The notes under the pieces are model-generated. The model ran no database searches, was not told the DNA's origin, and was given only the letters and a program-made list of their open reading frames with translations. Below, piece by piece: positions 23,270-35,859 of a stretch of DNA of 64,000 nucleotides. The stretch's first letter is position 1, and each line of letters opens with the position of its first letter. The stretch lies in contig NC_084474.1 in assembly GCF_027409185.1 (NCBI RefSeq), forward strand, positions 24,023,382 to 24,087,381, written 5' to 3'. The position numbers and the translations under genes are program-made. Source of the stretch: Cynocephalus volans (lineage: Eukaryota; Chordata; Mammalia; Dermoptera; Cynocephalidae).

Positions 23270-23452
23270 AGGAGAACTGTCTGCAGTGATGGAAGTGTTC
23301 TGTGCCTGTGCTGTGCAGTGTGGCAGCCACTAGCCACACGTGGCTGTTAGGCACTTGTAATGTGGCTAGTGCAACTGAGGCTTGTTAATTTTTTAAATTT
23401 TAATTAAATTTAGCTGAATGTGACTAGTGGCTACTATATTGGACAGCACAGA
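23270..23452 (+). mobile_element. MER20-like hAT-Charlie DNA transposon
   Basis: gcagccactagccacacgtg, aatgtggctagtgcaactga, an AT-rich middle, then gactagtggctactatattg and gacagcaca. About 180 bp; these are MER20 landmarks. Confidence 0.75.
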
Positions 23453-23652
23453 TCTAGATCCTCAAATCCACATTAAAAATAATGAGTCCCAAAATTATAG
23501 TTGAGTGTCTGGCTTTGGTGTGGGTCAAAGGATGGATACTGATTGGGAAAGGGAACTTTTGGGGACAACAGAAATATTCTTTCTCTTGATTATGGTGGTG
23601 GCGACATGGATTTATACATTTGTCAAAGCTCATCAGATTGCACTCTTAAGAC

Positions 23653-23756
23653 TTTTTTTTTTTTTTTTTTAGCAGCTGGCTGCTAAGGGGATATGAACCC
23701 ATGACCTTGGTGTTACCAACAGCACGCTTTCCCAAGTGAACTAACTGGCCAGCCCT
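23653..23756 (-). mobile_element. tRNA-Ile-derived SINE monomer
   Basis: T18 run, agcagctggctgctaagggg, atgaccttggtgttaccaac, ctaactggccagccct. Host duplication cagattgcact / cagactgcact on the two sides. Confidence 0.85.
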
Positions 23757-23807
23757 CAGACTGCACTGAGTATGTATGTAAATTATCCCTTAATAAAGTT
23801 GTATGTA

Positions 23808-23972
23808 GGGCCAGCCCCGTGGCTCACTCGGGAGAGTGCGGCGCTGGTAGCACCAAGGCCGCAGGTTCGGATACTATATAGGGATGGCTGGAGCACTCAC
23901 TGGCTGAGCCTGGTGTGGACCACACCGTGCTGAGGGTTGTGGTCCCCTTACAGGTCAAAAAATAAATAAATA
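23808..23972 (+). mobile_element. tRNA-Ile-derived SINE dimer
   Basis: gggccagccccgtggctcac, ggcgctggtagcaccaaggc, tatatagggatggctggagc linker, second unit ending ggtccccttacaggtcaaaa, then (AAAT)n. Duplication aataaagttgtatgta flanks it. Confidence 0.85.
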
Positions 23973-24099
23973 AAGTTGTATGTAAATTATCCCTGAATAA
24001 AGTTGATTTTTAAAAGAAAAGAAAAAAAATTGAGTTCCAGAGCTAAGAAGCCCACCTATTTCTTTTCTAGTGACCAATAAAAGTCATTACTATGACATA

Positions 24100-24530
24100 C
24101 AGGATGCCGTGTGACCTGGGCCCTGGCTATGTCCCTGGCTTGCGTGCTTCAGCCACACTGGCCTCCTCGTTGGTCCTCAAACACTCCTAAGTACCTTCCT
24201 ATCTCAGGGCCTTTGCACTTGCTCTTCTTCTACCTGGGAAACTCTTCCCAAGTAGGATTCATTTAGATGTCTGCTCAGATCTCAGCTCCAAAGAGATCCC
24301 TTTCCTCAACCTCTCTAAAACAGCACCTCCATCCTTTTCTCCATTCCCTTATCCTGCTCATTTTCTTTATACCACTAATCATTATCTGAAATATGATTAC
24401 TTCTTTACTGTCTTCCTTCCCCACTAGACTGTAAGTAAGCCTGTCCATAAGGGCAGGCAGTTTGCTGATGGTTGGATTCTCTGTGCCAGGCATGTGGTAG
24501 CCTCAATGAATATTGTTGAATGAATGAATG
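24100..24530 (+). repeat. L2 LINE 3' fragment
   Basis: tgcttcagccacactggcct, tctcagggcctttgcacttg, ccactagactgtaagtaagc, aagggcaggcag and gttgaatgaatgaatgg give the standard L2 3' order. Confidence 0.8.
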
Positions 24531-24976
24531 GCTATCATCCATGCAAGTGTGTGTCAGCCTGAGATCCAAGCATATGTTCCTGGAGAATCCACCAGTTCTC
24601 TACAGAGTTTTTAAAATTTTATGTTCTCATTTTGATGCTAATCTAAAATAAAGTGATATTACTTATGATTTTCTAGAAGAGCACCTTAAAACATGAAGTT
24701 TTGAGTGCCAGAGTTCACATTGAGTTTAGAATTTTGTATCAGTTGAAGGCCAAAGCACATGATGACAAAATATGTAGATAATGGTTTCACAGTCATTTTG
24801 ATTAAGAGGTGGGAGAACTGAGTCATCACATGTCACACATAGCCCAGATGTGGCAAACTCAAAAGAAACAGCACTGTAACTGTCACTGCCTTATTCCTAT
24901 TAAAAACAGAAATTGCACAAAACACACACACATACATATATTCACAACTTTGTTGCTGTAAGTGGAGTAGTAAATA

Positions 24977-25058
24977 TGAGAGTACTTCACAAAGTTCATG
25001 GAAAAACAGAATTGAAAGATAGTATAAATCTTTTCGTGAACTTTTTGAAGACCTTTGT
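24977..25058. mobile_element. Palindromic mariner-like MITE, copy A
   Basis: About 82 bp between TA-rich flanks: tgagagtacttcacaaagtt at one end, reverse-complement-like gaactttttgaagaccttt at the other. Same family as 53198-53279. Confidence 0.6.
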
Positions 25059-25059
25059 A

Positions 25060-26570
25060 CACAGCGAGGAATTGGTTTTTGGTTCCCAGCAATAATGAAA
25101 TTAGATAATATTTAATTCAGATTTCAAGTACTCAAAAATACTAATTTTATCTTAAAGTTAATAAGACTGCCGTACAGAGTTATAAAGTGATACTCAAATA
25201 AAATTGGAATTCCAGGATTTTGTAGTAGCAGAATTTTTATTAAAATATGAGATCTGATTATCTTAAATTAACAGCAGAAAACCTGGAAGTTACTAATTCA
25301 ATGTATTTGTGCACCCAGGTATTATTTGCATTGACATTAAACGTACAGAAACACATTTAATATAGAAATAGATCAGAATTTGAATCTTATGCTCATACAC
25401 CTGACATTTTACAATTCAAATCAACATTAATTGTAAATGGCAAGACCAAATGACCAATGTCATTGGAGCAGGAGAATGTTTATCACTGCAATTGTATTAT
25501 CATTGCCTCTTCCTCTGCTTTCTTTTCCCTTTATTTTGAACCTGAAGGATACTTTTAGGGTGAAAAAAATAAAGTTTAAGAGTTTACTTAAATGAAACAG
25601 TTGTTGTATCTTCATTCTATTAACAATCTTGAGTTTTTGTAGAAGAGCCTAATCCCTTTCTCTGAACCATTTAGCTCTGTCCCCTGAACATAGTCTTATT
25701 CAGTTCCCATAAATTTCAGAACAAGAAGTACCTGACACATTTTCTGTGTCTATAGTTGCATAGGACATATTTTAATATGTGAAAGAAGAAGAAAAATATA
25801 AGCTTGCATACTTTTTTTTGACCCTGTGGATCATTTACATAAACCATTTCGTATTATTCCAAGACATAAGTGCATCAGAATAATGATGTATAAGAATTTA
25901 AATCCAAGGCAGTCTGCAAGCAGGGGTTCATATTTAGGCACGCAGCAGTTTATTGTAGGAAGTACTAAATTAAAGCATGAGCACTAGGTGTCAGCAGATC
26001 ATATCAAAGAGTGTCTCAAATTGAACATCAGTAAAATAGTGGTAAATGGACAGTACATCCTTCATAAGGACACCTCTCACACAGCATTTTCCTGCTCAAA
26101 TATTAATTTCCACATGTCTGGCATTTGGCAGAGTGTGCATTACACATTCTATGGATATTCATAGGCATCATATTGAGGGAAGGATAGTCAAATGTAGACT
26201 AAATTAGTTTTATTCTTTTTCCTCTGTAGGACTTCTCAAAGCCTTTCTATGCTAATGACATTGTAACTTTCCAGAGAGCAGCAGTGATGGCTCCAGAACG
26301 TCTAGTGAGAGGAAAGGCTTAGTGTCACAAATCTACTTGGGGCCTAAGACACTAGGATATGTCCTTCAGTTACATTTGCTTGTTTTGCACATTGTTTCAT
26401 TCAGATTGTGTATTTTGTGGTGATTCGGGGATGCTGATAGAGATAATGCAGGTCTTAGTGCCCTAAGCCACCTCTTGGCACTGTCATTGATGTGTAGCAT
26501 TTCCACACTTCTTTGGTTGCAAAACCATTTTGAACCTAGATAAGAGGCACACACTTTAGGAAAAAATAAT
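25060..26570. other. Non-coding intergenic DNA, nothing recognised
   Basis: AT-rich, no supported gene, no repeat that I can name. Confidence 0.4.
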
Positions 26571-26589
26571 ACAAATAGTGCCTTTTGAT

Positions 26590-28515
26590 ATAGTTTCGGC
26601 TTTTATCGGTGTGCTTGAAAAAGCTCTTTTCAGTTTTTCATATGCCTGTTGGCCTTTTGTATGTCATCTTTTGAAAAATGTCAGTTCAGACCTTTTGCCC
26701 GTTTTTTTAATCAGATTATTTGTTTTTATGCTGTTGAGTTGTTTGAATTCCTTATATATTCTGGATATTAACTCCTTGTCAGATGTGTACTTTGCAAATA
26801 TTTTCTCCTATTCTGTAGGTTGTCTCTTCACTTTGTTGTTTCCTTTGCTGTGCTGAAGCTTTTTAGTTTGACGTAATCCCAGTGGTCTGTGTTTGGTTTT
26901 CTTGTGCCTTTGAGGTCTTATTCAAAAAATCCTTGCCCAGGCCAATGTCATAAATTATTTCCCCTATGTTTTCTTAATAGTTTCATAGTTTCAGGCCTTA
27001 CATTTAAGTCTTTGACCTATTTTGAGTTGATTTTTGTAAGTGGTGAAAGATAGGGATCTAGTTTCATTCTTCTGCATGTGGCCATCCAGTTTTCACACCA
27101 TTTATTGAAGAGGCTATTCTTTCCTCAATGTGTTCTTGGCACCTTAGTCAAAGATCAGCTGGCTGTAAGTGTGTAGATTTTTTTCCCCAGGTTTTCTATT
27201 CTGTTCCATTGGTCTATGTTTCTGTTTTTCTGCCAGTACCATGCTGTTTTGGTTATTACTACTTTATAGTATATGTTGAAGTCACATATGTGATGCCGTA
27301 AGCTTTATTCTTTTTGTTCAAGATTGCTTTGGCAATTTGGAGTCTTTTGTAGTTCTATATGAATTTTAGGATTTTTTTTTTCTATTTCTGTTTAGAATGT
27401 CATTGGTATTTTGATAGGGATTGCATTAAATCTATAGATTGCTTTGGGTAGTATGGATGTTTTAACAATATTGATTCTTCCAAACCATGAACACAGTATA
27501 TCTCTCCATTTATTTGTGTCTTCTTCAGTTTCTTTCACCAATGTTTTATAGTTTTCATTGTAGAGATCTTTTACCTCTTTGGTTAAATTTATTCCTAGGT
27601 TGTGTTTTGGTTTTTGTAGTTACTGTCAGGGAAATGCAAATCAAAACCACAATGAGATATCATCTCACTTCAGTTAGAATGGCTATTATGAAAAAGACAA
27701 AAAAAAAATGCAGGCATGGATGTGGAGAAAGGGGAAACTCTTATACACTATTGGTAGAAATATAAATTAGTTCAGCCATTATGGAAAACAGTATGGAGGT
27801 TCCTCAAAAAATTAAAAATAGAACTCCCATGTGATCCAGCAATTCCACTACTGGGAACATATCCAAAGAAAATTGAATCAGTATGTCAAAGAAATATCTT
27901 CATGCCCATGTTTATTGCAGCACTATTCACAATAGCCAAGATAAGGAATCAACCTAAGTGTCCATCAAAAGATGAATGGATTTTCAAAATATGGCATATT
28001 TATTTACACAATGGAATATTATAAAAAAGAATGAGATTCCATTATTTGCAGCAACATGGATTTAACTGGAGGTCATTATGTTAAGTGAAGTGAGCCAGGC
28101 ACTGAAAGACACATACCACATGATCTCACTCATTTGTGGCATCTGAAAAAGTGGATCTCATAGAAGTAAAGAGTAGAGTTGTGGTTGCCAGAAGCTGGAG
28201 GGGCAGGTGGGAAGGGGAGGATGGGGGGAGGTTGGTCAACGAGTAGAGTGTTACAGTTAGATTGGAGGAATAAAGTTCTAGTGTTCCAATACACAGTGGG
28301 GTGGCTATGGCTAATGATAATATATATTTAAAAATAGCAAGAAGAGAGGATTTTGAATGTTCTCACCACTAAGAAATGATAAATATCTGAGGTGATGGAT
28401 ATGCCAATTACCCTGATTTGACTGATACATTGTGTACATGTATTGAAGCATCATACTGTATCCCATAAATATGTACAATTATTGTGTGTCAATTAAAAAT
28501 TAATTTTTTAAAAAG
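26590..28515 (+). mobile_element. 5'-inverted (twin-primed) old L1, L1MA-type
   Basis: 26590 to about 27625 is L1 ORF2 in antisense (ttcatatgcctgttggcctt, tttctgttccattggtcta with small changes, ctaccagtaccatgctgttt-like text, ttgattcttccaaaccatga). From about 27625 it is sense ORF2 C-terminal and 3'UTR (gaaatgcaaatcaaaaccac, cactattcacaatagccaag, tgatctcactcatttgtggc). It ends tgtacaattattgtgtgtca and aattaaaaatta. Many disruptions; no functional protein. Confidence 0.85.
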
Positions 28516-28593
28516 TCTGCTTCATCTCCAAGATTAGTTAAGCTTGCCCATATTTTCTTTTATTTTTTGTGGGGTTTTTTTTCCATTTAATGT

Positions 28594-28703
28594 TTTGTTT
28601 ATTTTTTTATTTATTTTTGGCGACTGGCTTGTAAGGGGATCTGAACGCTTGACCTTGGTGTTATCAACACCAGGCTCTCTTAAGTGAGTAAACTGACCAG
28701 CCC
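28594..28703 (-). mobile_element. tRNA-Ile-derived SINE monomer
   Basis: ttggcgactggcttgtaagg, cttgaccttggtgttatcaa, aaactgaccagccc. Perfect duplication ccatttaatgt at 28583-28593 and 28704-28714. Confidence 0.85.
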
Positions 28704-28867
28704 CCATTTAATGTCTTAATCCAGTTGAAATGTATTTTTTTATATGATATAAGGGAGGGATTCAACTTATTTTATTTTATTTATATATTTATTGCAAAAT
28801 GCCAGTTGTCCCAAAACCTTGCATTAAATATGTTTTTGTTTTTGTTTTCAGGTACAGAATGGTTCAA

Positions 28868-29112
28868 ATCAAAGCTTACCTATAAATTCAATATCTGAAA
28901 CAGATAAATGTAGTTAAGGCGGGAAAGAATGAGAATTATCCAAAGCAGCCAGCACCTCCTACACCCATTCCCACCCTTGCCCCTAGGGCAGGCAGATCAA
29001 AGCTTACCCATAAATTCAATATCTAAAAAGATAATGTAGTCGATGGTAGGGAAGAATGAGAGTTATCCCAATGAGCCAGCACCTCTTAGCCCCATATCCT
29101 CCCAGGGGAGGC
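28868..29112 (+). repeat. Imperfect tandem duplication, 128-bp period
   Basis: Two units each begin atcaaagcttacc and share ataaattcaatatct, gaatgag, ttatcc and agccagcacctc in order (28868-28995 and 28996-29112). Not a repeat family I recognise. Confidence 0.75.
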
Positions 29113-29690
29113 TCCAGCAAGAACTTTGAAAACCATCAGAAAAATTCATTCTCTTCTAAATGACTTGAAATGCCACCTTTGTAATATACTACATTAAATT
29201 TTTTACCTATTCCAATTACTTTTTTATTTTTGTACCAATCTTATACTTAAGGCACCTTAGAGCTTTATAATATAACAAAAGAAGAAACTGAAATGTTTAA
29301 TAAATGTGTAAAATAAATAACGTGAGTTGGTTTTCTTGGTTTTATTTTTGGCCTGTAAAATTAGCATAGATCTTTAAAATAATGTCCAGTGTTTGCAAGG
29401 TTGAATAAATAGCTTTAATACAATATAGAGAAGGTTTAACTTGGTAAAACTATATATCAGTAGATAATTTGATAATGTGCACCAGAAGTTTACAACGTTC
29501 ATATACTTTGATCAAGCAGATCACTTATAGGATTTAACCCTAAAGAAATAAACAGAAATGTATGGGGGAAATTTACTATTGTTTATATTATCGATAATAT
29601 TGAAAATCATCCAAATGTTTAACAGTGTGAGAGGTTAAAAGAATCATGTTACATCCCCATGAGCTAGCATACTCTTCACCCATTAAAGTG
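29113..29690. other. Non-coding, nothing recognised
   Basis: AT-rich sequence without a supported gene or nameable repeat. Confidence 0.4.
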
Positions 29691-29694
29691 ATGT

Positions 29695-29930
29695 AGAAAG
29701 AAAATTGTCACACACTTGTGAGGAATCTGGCACAGTCCCAAGCACCCTAATTATATCGCCTTACTTAAACCTAACAATATCCCTATATGAAATGTATCGT
29801 TATTCCCATTTACGGATGAAATAACACACTTAGAGAAATTAGGTAAAATTCAAAAGGCTAGTAAAATAGTGTCGCTAGAATTCAACCCATGTCTGTTTTT
29901 AAGGTTTATTCTTAACCTCAATCCTAATGA
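29695..29930 (-). repeat. MIR fossil
   Basis: cttaaacctaacaatatccc, cattcccatttacggatgaa-like text, then gagaaattaggt and attcaacccatgtctg in reverse MIR order. Confidence 0.6.
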
Positions 29931-30349
29931 TATGGGAAAATAGTCACTACTTACTGATAAGTTGTTTTAATGCAGTTCAGCTGATATTATAATAAGCAAC
30001 AAATGAAAAAATTCCCTCCCATATGCAATCCTTTATTCTTTTCCAAAGTTTCTATTCTTGGTAATTTTTTCCCCCAAAGTGAGTCTACCATCACATATAT
30101 GATTTTGGAAGTATTATGTGCCTGTTCTAAGAATCAAACAGTACAGAAGAATATAAAGTAGCTGTGTCTTCCATCGTAAGTGGTCTCTCTATATACGATA
30201 GGATACATTTTCTTTCTCTTCTTGCTCTAATATCGGCTTGCAGGTGCAGGTTGGGGATGGAGACGGACTGGAAGGGGCAACTGAGTGGAACGCAGCTGTG
30301 GATGGTTGGCTTTCAGCACAGGGGTCAGTTGTGTATGTGGTGATTAGAA

Positions 30350-30760
30350 ATGCCGCTTCTGGAGCCCAGTCGGCTAGATGGAGTCCCAGGTCTGCTATTT
30401 ACTAGCCATTTGAACTTGGGCAACTTGTTTGTCTTGTCTGTGCCTCCATGTTCTCATTTACAAAATGAAGGTGAAAGTCAGGATTAAATTAGTTCATACG
30501 TGTAAAGTGCTTAGAATAGTCCTTGGGACATAGTAAGTGCTGAACCGTGAGCAACAATTGATATTATTATTACATATGTGTGCAGAGATGGGGGAAAAAA
30601 GAAAAATAACTTATGAGCACTTACTATGCATTAATTACCTACATGGTTTCTCCATTCATCTCTATGAGTTAGGTATTTTATCATCCCCTTTTTGTACAGA
30701 TGAGGAAACAAATTCAGGAAGGTTACTAAGGATAAGATAAATACTGCAAGCTACCTGGCC
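30350..30760. repeat. MIR fossils (sense 30350-30590, then a reverse copy)
   Basis: The first has ctggagcccagtcggctaga, tgctatttactagccatttg, catttacaaaatgaaggtga and agtgcttagaatagtccttg (sense). The second (30600-30760) has gagcacttactatgcattaa and gatgaggaaacaaattcagg (reverse). Confidence 0.7.
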
Positions 30761-30847
30761 AAGATTTAGCAAAATGCTGACCAGCGAGATGGGAAACAGG
30801 CCTGTGATGCCATACCCACCCACAAGGACCAAATGGAAGTATTTTAT

Positions 30848-31010
30848 TTTATTATTTTTTTATTTTATTTTATTTTTTTTTTGTCTTTTTCGTGACCGGC
30901 ACTCAGCCAGTGAGCGCCCCGGTCATTCCTATATAGGATCCGAACCCGCGGCGGGAGCGTCGCAGCGCTCCCAGCGCCGCACTCTCCCGAGTGCGCCACG
31001 GGCTCGGCCC
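30848..31010 (-). mobile_element. Young tRNA-Ile-like SINE dimer, GC-hairpin subtype
   Basis: cgtgaccggcactcagccag, tatataggatccgaacccgc, hairpin gggagcg-tcgcag-cgctccc (30953-30972), gtgcgccacgggctcggccc. Duplication ggaagtatttta flanks it (30835 and 31011). Very similar to 62581-62721. Confidence 0.9.
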
Positions 31011-31494
31011 GGAAGTATTTTAATATACAGAATTGGGTGGGTATCCAATCTGGTATTAGAAAGCTGTGCTTTGAAAACCAAACTGTTTTTAATGGTGGCT
31101 GTATTTGCTGTAAATATTTCTTGTCTTCCGGTCGTATGTACTCAAATTACTTCTGAATTATCAGTCTGTCTCATTTGTGCTCTGGGAGTGCAAAAATGCT
31201 AAAAGGGATCTTTGGCTGGAGCTTTTCGAGAAGATGTCAGCTAGAGACCAAGTGTACCAGGCTTCAATCCCAGAAGCCCAAGAGGGAAAAGAAAGTCAGG
31301 GAGGAAAAGACTCCCCAGAGGCTTCTGGAGTCTTCTCTGCTCTAAACTTGGAAGGTTTGAACAATGTTTCCTGGAAGATGGCCTTTCACTTATTCATCTG
31401 TCCAGCATGACTCATCCCCGAGTGTTGAGTAAGTGAAATTTTGCAGTATTCATGTTTTTGTGACTTATAAAACATGGTAACATGGAAGGAACGT

Positions 31495-31675
31495 GGACTT
31501 TGGTGTCATACACACCTGAGGTAAACTCCAGCCTTTGTCACTTAGTAGCTGTAAAATTGGGGGCAAGTTAATTTCTCTGGGCTTCCTCATTTATAAAATG
31601 AGAGTGAATGAAACCTACCTCCCAGAATTGGTATGAAAATGAAAGGAAGCAGCAAAAATGGAAGTGGACAGTATG
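31495..31675 (+). repeat. MIR fossil
   Basis: tgtcacttagtagctgtaaa, gggcaagttaatttctctgg, ctcatttataaaatgagagt in sense MIR order. Confidence 0.75.
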
Positions 31676-32309
31676 ACCACTGGGACACACAGGGACTCAG
31701 GACCCTTCCTATGGGGGAAAACTCCCAGACTGGGAGTTTGGCATGAGCATTTGGCCATGACTTTTATTTATTTTTACATCTTTTTACTATATCTAGTGCA
31801 GCACTTTGTTTACACAGTGAGCATGCCATAAATGCTAACTGAATGGCATTGACATGTATGCACAGGAACTGAACAATGGGTAAACAAATTTTAGATGTTT
31901 TGTTTATTAACCTATTTATCCTAGAGAAAGGATCCTAGTCATAGAGAAAAACTGCCAACAGTACATAAATAAGATTCGGGGTCAGGACTGAAGAGTTCGG
32001 CAGGTTGTTCCCTGCACCCACGCGCCACTGGGCTCCCAGGGAGAGTGGGGACTAAGCTCTCTCTCCCTCTGCTTGCAAAGCCTTGTGTAGGAATGCAGCC
32101 CCCTGAGGGCACCTGGTTTCCATTTGTGAAAAGGCAGACTTCTGTGGGGTGAATGACAGCCTCATCTCTTCTGACACTAGGGTTTCCTCTTATAAATGAT
32201 TTTCGGCACTTTATTCAGTCGTCTTCTCTTTAGATTTTGAAATGCTTAAAATGTAAAGATAATGCAACACCCATTTACCCATAATTGAGATTGCCATGAT
32301 TGCTATAAC

Positions 32310-32390
32310 ATTTTTTTTTTCGTGGCTGGCCAGTATTGGGATCTGAACCCTTGACCTTGGTGTTTTCCACACCACGCTTTTCCAAGTGAG
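32310..32390 (-). mobile_element. tRNA-Ile-derived SINE, 5'-truncated
   Basis: cgtggctggccagtattggg, cttgaccttggtgttttcca, caccacgcttttccaagtga. Perfect duplication tgctataac at 32301-32309 and 32391-32399. The tRNA 5' half is missing. Confidence 0.85.
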
Positions 32391-32399
32391 TGCTATAAC

Positions 32400-32875
32400 T
32401 CTTTTCTATTTTAACTCAACTTCAGATTTTTAAAAAAATTTAAAGAATATGACAAGGAATTCCCATATAGCCTTTACAATTTCTTAAATGTTAATATTTT
32501 CCCACATTTGCTTGATCCTTGTCTCTCTATATTACATGTACAGATTAGTGTTTTCTGAACCATTTAGGAGAAATTTACAGATGTGATGTGTCTTTACTCC
32601 AAAATACTCCAGTGCTTGTTTCCTAGAAACAAGGATATTCTCTTACATAACCACAGAACAATTACCAAAATCCAGGAAACTGATGCTGATACAATGCAAT
32701 TATCTAATCTGCAGACCTTATTCAGATTTCAGCAATTGTCTTAATAATGTACTTTACAGTAAAAGAAAAATCCCAGATCATACGTTGCATTCTGTTGTAT
32801 ATCTTTAGTATCCTTTACTCTGAACAGTTCCTCAGTTTGGCTTTGTCTTTCATGACATTGACCTTTTAAAAGAAT
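32400..32875 (-). mobile_element. Old L1 fragment (antisense)
   Basis: attcccatatagcctttaca, ttaatattttcccacatttg, ttcagatttcagcaattgtc are landmarks of L1M sequence in antisense. Confidence 0.6.
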
Positions 32876-33895
32876 ACAGGCCAGTTATTTTCCTCCTCCT
32901 TCCCCCTGCTTTCCTTCCTCCTTTCATATAAAACATGTTAGGTAGACTAAAACTTTACCTCTTAACCCATCCTCTTCTCTCCCTTCCTGCCTCTCCTTGC
33001 CTTTGTCAAGAAACTTGCTGTGTTACATGTTTCTGTCCTTTTACTGCATATGATTAGGTCTATAGATATTGAATTTTTGGTATTTGTTGAGACTTGCTTT
33101 GTGACCCAGTACGTGGTCACTTTTTATAAATGTTCCACATAACCTGCAAAAGAATGTGTACTCTTTTTTTCTATAAATGAGTTAGTAGCTGTAATGCACT
33201 TAGAACCAGTGCCTGGTGCCTCATAAGCACTATGCGGTGTTAAATTTTTTTAATAATAATATGGATGTACAGTTGTATAAGTTCAATAGCTCAGATTTGT
33301 TAACCATCTGATTCAAATTTTGTATGTTTGAACCTCAGTCTTTAGAGAAGTATGTTCAACCTCCCTGCGATTCTGAATTTGTACATTTTTGCATGTCTCT
33401 TGCCAACTTTGGCTCACTAGCATAGGAGAGAGATCCTGGCAAGTTGTCTGGATCCTGTCCCCAGATCCTTTCCACTAGCGAGGGTCGTGCTTCACTGCAC
33501 AGCAGAGAACTAAGACAGAAATCAGGGCGCTGACTGAGCAGAAAGGGCATCACAGGAACATGGAAATAATGAATTCAAACACACCAAGGAACACAGTGGT
33601 GTTGCCATGTCCCCTGTTTTGGGTAAGATTTTGCTTAGCAGCCTAATCATCATTTGTTGCCCTCACATTTCTCTCAAATACCTCTTCTGTTCCCTCAAGC
33701 CTAATTCCTCTGCAGTTTAAGACAACTTTTTGGATATCTTTCACCAAATTCCCTTTTTCTAATATTTCAAAACTACATTTCAATATTCACATGATACTTA
33801 CGGGATTAGAAGCTTGGAGAGAAATGTTTCTTAACTGATTCAGTAAATATTGAATATCGTTGGCTATAGAGTGGTAAATAAAATACACGTGATAT
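32876..33895. other. Non-coding intergenic DNA, nothing certain
   Basis: A degenerate MIR-like stretch near 33180-33240 (agtgcctggtgcctc). No supported gene. Confidence 0.4.
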
Positions 33896-33899
33896 TTTA

Positions 33900-34330
33900 A
33901 AAGAGTGGGAAAAACAGACATGAAACAAATAAAGCCCCAAACTGTCAAAACTGCTGAGAGAGAAAAGAGCTTGGATTCTATAAAAGAGAAAACAATGGAT
34001 CAGGAAGGATGTTCCAAGAGGGAAGGTTGTGTGCCAGGACAGACCTCAGCCACTGGGGATCTGAAAGAAGCCAGCCAGACAGAAGCATGTGAGTACAGGT
34101 AGTGGCCTGGAGACAGGGCTAGCTCACCTAGGGTTGCATGAGCCACGTGAGAGCTTGAGATTGTATTCCAGGGACTGGAATCCGTTTAATGGGTTTTAAG
34201 CAGAGAGTGCAAGGACTGGGTTTTAAATGTAACCCTAGTTAATGGGTGAATGACTAGAGAAGGTCAAGAGTGGAAGCAGGGAGACAATTCAAGGTAACTT
34301 TAAGAAAGGGAATGATTTTGGTGACCTTCA
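33900..34330 (-). repeat. L2-like LINE fragment (antisense)
   Basis: aggatgttccaagagggaag, agcagagagtgcaaggactg-type block, and gagtggaagcagggagacaa resemble the reverse L2 body. Confidence 0.5.
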
Positions 34331-34489
34331 AGTATGTTTTCCTCTAGTCAGGGAGTTTAACTAAAACCACACCGGCAAATAAAGACAAACTAGTTTCATC
34401 TGTAAAGAATTGTTCACACAGTTCATGATGAGCGTCATAGACTCCTCATAGGTCTGGAAGGTATAGAGTTATAACCATAACGTCCCCCT

Positions 34490-34930
34490 CCCTCCCCCAT
34501 TATTTAAATTTGGGGGTATTTTGTTAAAAACTTTCTATTTTGAAAAATTTAAACTCACATAAGAGAATAGTACAATAAACTCCCATTACCTTGATTCAAT
34601 AACTAAGTTTGATGATAAACTTGTTTCTTTTTTCTTCCTTTGCTGAAATATTTAAAAGCAAGTCCCAAAGATCATGTAATTTTGTCCCTTCATATATCAA
34701 GGATTCATCTCTAAAATACGAACATTTTCTTAGATACCAGAAAGCCATAGTCACAAAACTAACAATTTATTGGTAATATCTAATACCAGTTCCATAACCG
34801 AACATCCTTGATTGTCTCAAAAATGTCTTTTTATAGTTAGTTTGTTTGAATTAAGATCTAAATAAAGTCCACATAATGCATTGGGTTGTTAGATATTTTA
34901 ATTCTCTTTTAATCCAGGCCACTGCTTTTT
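34490..34930 (-). mobile_element. Old L1 fragment (antisense)
   Basis: aaatttaaactcacataaga, gtacaataaactcccattac, ctaataccagttccataacc and aaataaagtccacataatgc recall L1M antisense. Confidence 0.5.
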
Positions 34931-35855
34931 CTTTTTTTTGTCTTGTTTTTTCTCTTTTTAAAAAATATTTATGTCATTGGCTCATAGAAACTGAATTAGT
35001 TGTCCTATAAAATGTCATAATATTTCATAATTATTTTTTTATAATAAAATTCTTAAAAAAAAAAAAAAAAAACCACATGACAAACTATGTGTTTCGAGGC
35101 TTAACTTTAAACTTCCAGTAAGTCTGACCATCTCTTTGGAACATTCTTTGAAGTGTCTGGCATACAGTGCAGTCCAGTGAACCATAAAAACTCTCCACAC
35201 TTGGCATGCTCATGCAAGCTATTTAATAAGAAAGCTTGTGCTTAATGTTTTAATTTTATCATCCAGTCTTCTCGGGTTCTTGACCTGCTTACTCACTGTG
35301 ATTTGTCAACTGTTATTAAATTAACAGAATCTGAAAATAGCACACAGTTTCTCCAACATTTTTATTTATTTATTTTTTCTCCAATATTTTAAAAAACATG
35401 AAGATGATGGTTCAGTTTGCTCACCTCAGCCTTCTTCACTTTAGAAATTAGAAAATTAAAAATAGTTGAAGTGGAGGCAGCATATACTTTAAGGACGTAC
35501 AGAAAAAGCAGTGACCAAACAAAGCGTGAGTTCTTCACCTCAGTGTCTGTCTTCACCAGGAAGGATGACTTTGCTTTGCTTTAATTAGCCTTTGTTGCCA
35601 ATGGAGCAGAGCCTTACTACCTGCAGTAAATAGGATCAGATCACGGTTTTATTTTGGCTTTTTTGCTTCAGCAGGCTGTAGTGCATGAATATTATTACAA
35701 AATTAAAGAGATTTAAAAATATCTGTCTAGTGTTACTAATTTTGAATTATTTACTGATTTGATAATTCAAAGCAAGGGTGTAATTCCAAATCAAGCAAAA
35801 ACCGTATTTACAGAAAACCAGTTATTTATTTTCCATTGAATTGGCATTTATACAC
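34931..35855. other. Non-coding intergenic DNA, nothing recognised
   Basis: Includes an A19 run at 35054-35072. No gene or named repeat supported. Confidence 0.4.
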
Positions 35856-35859
35856 TCTG

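Larger units (their letters stand above)
23490..24015 (+). mobile_element. Old L1 3' end interrupted by two SINEs
   Basis: tgggaaagggaacttttggg, gattatggtggtggcgacat, cagattgcactcttaag and aattatcccttaataaagtt form an L1M-type 3' end. It is broken by a minus SINE (23653-23756) and a plus SINE dimer (23808-23972). Confidence 0.6.

Noticed and set aside
27487-27765. 92-codon plus-strand frame
   Set aside because: Crosses the inversion joint of the twin-primed L1.
30774-31202. 142-codon plus-strand frame
   Set aside because: Runs through the reverse strand of a young SINE dimer and its T-rich tail.
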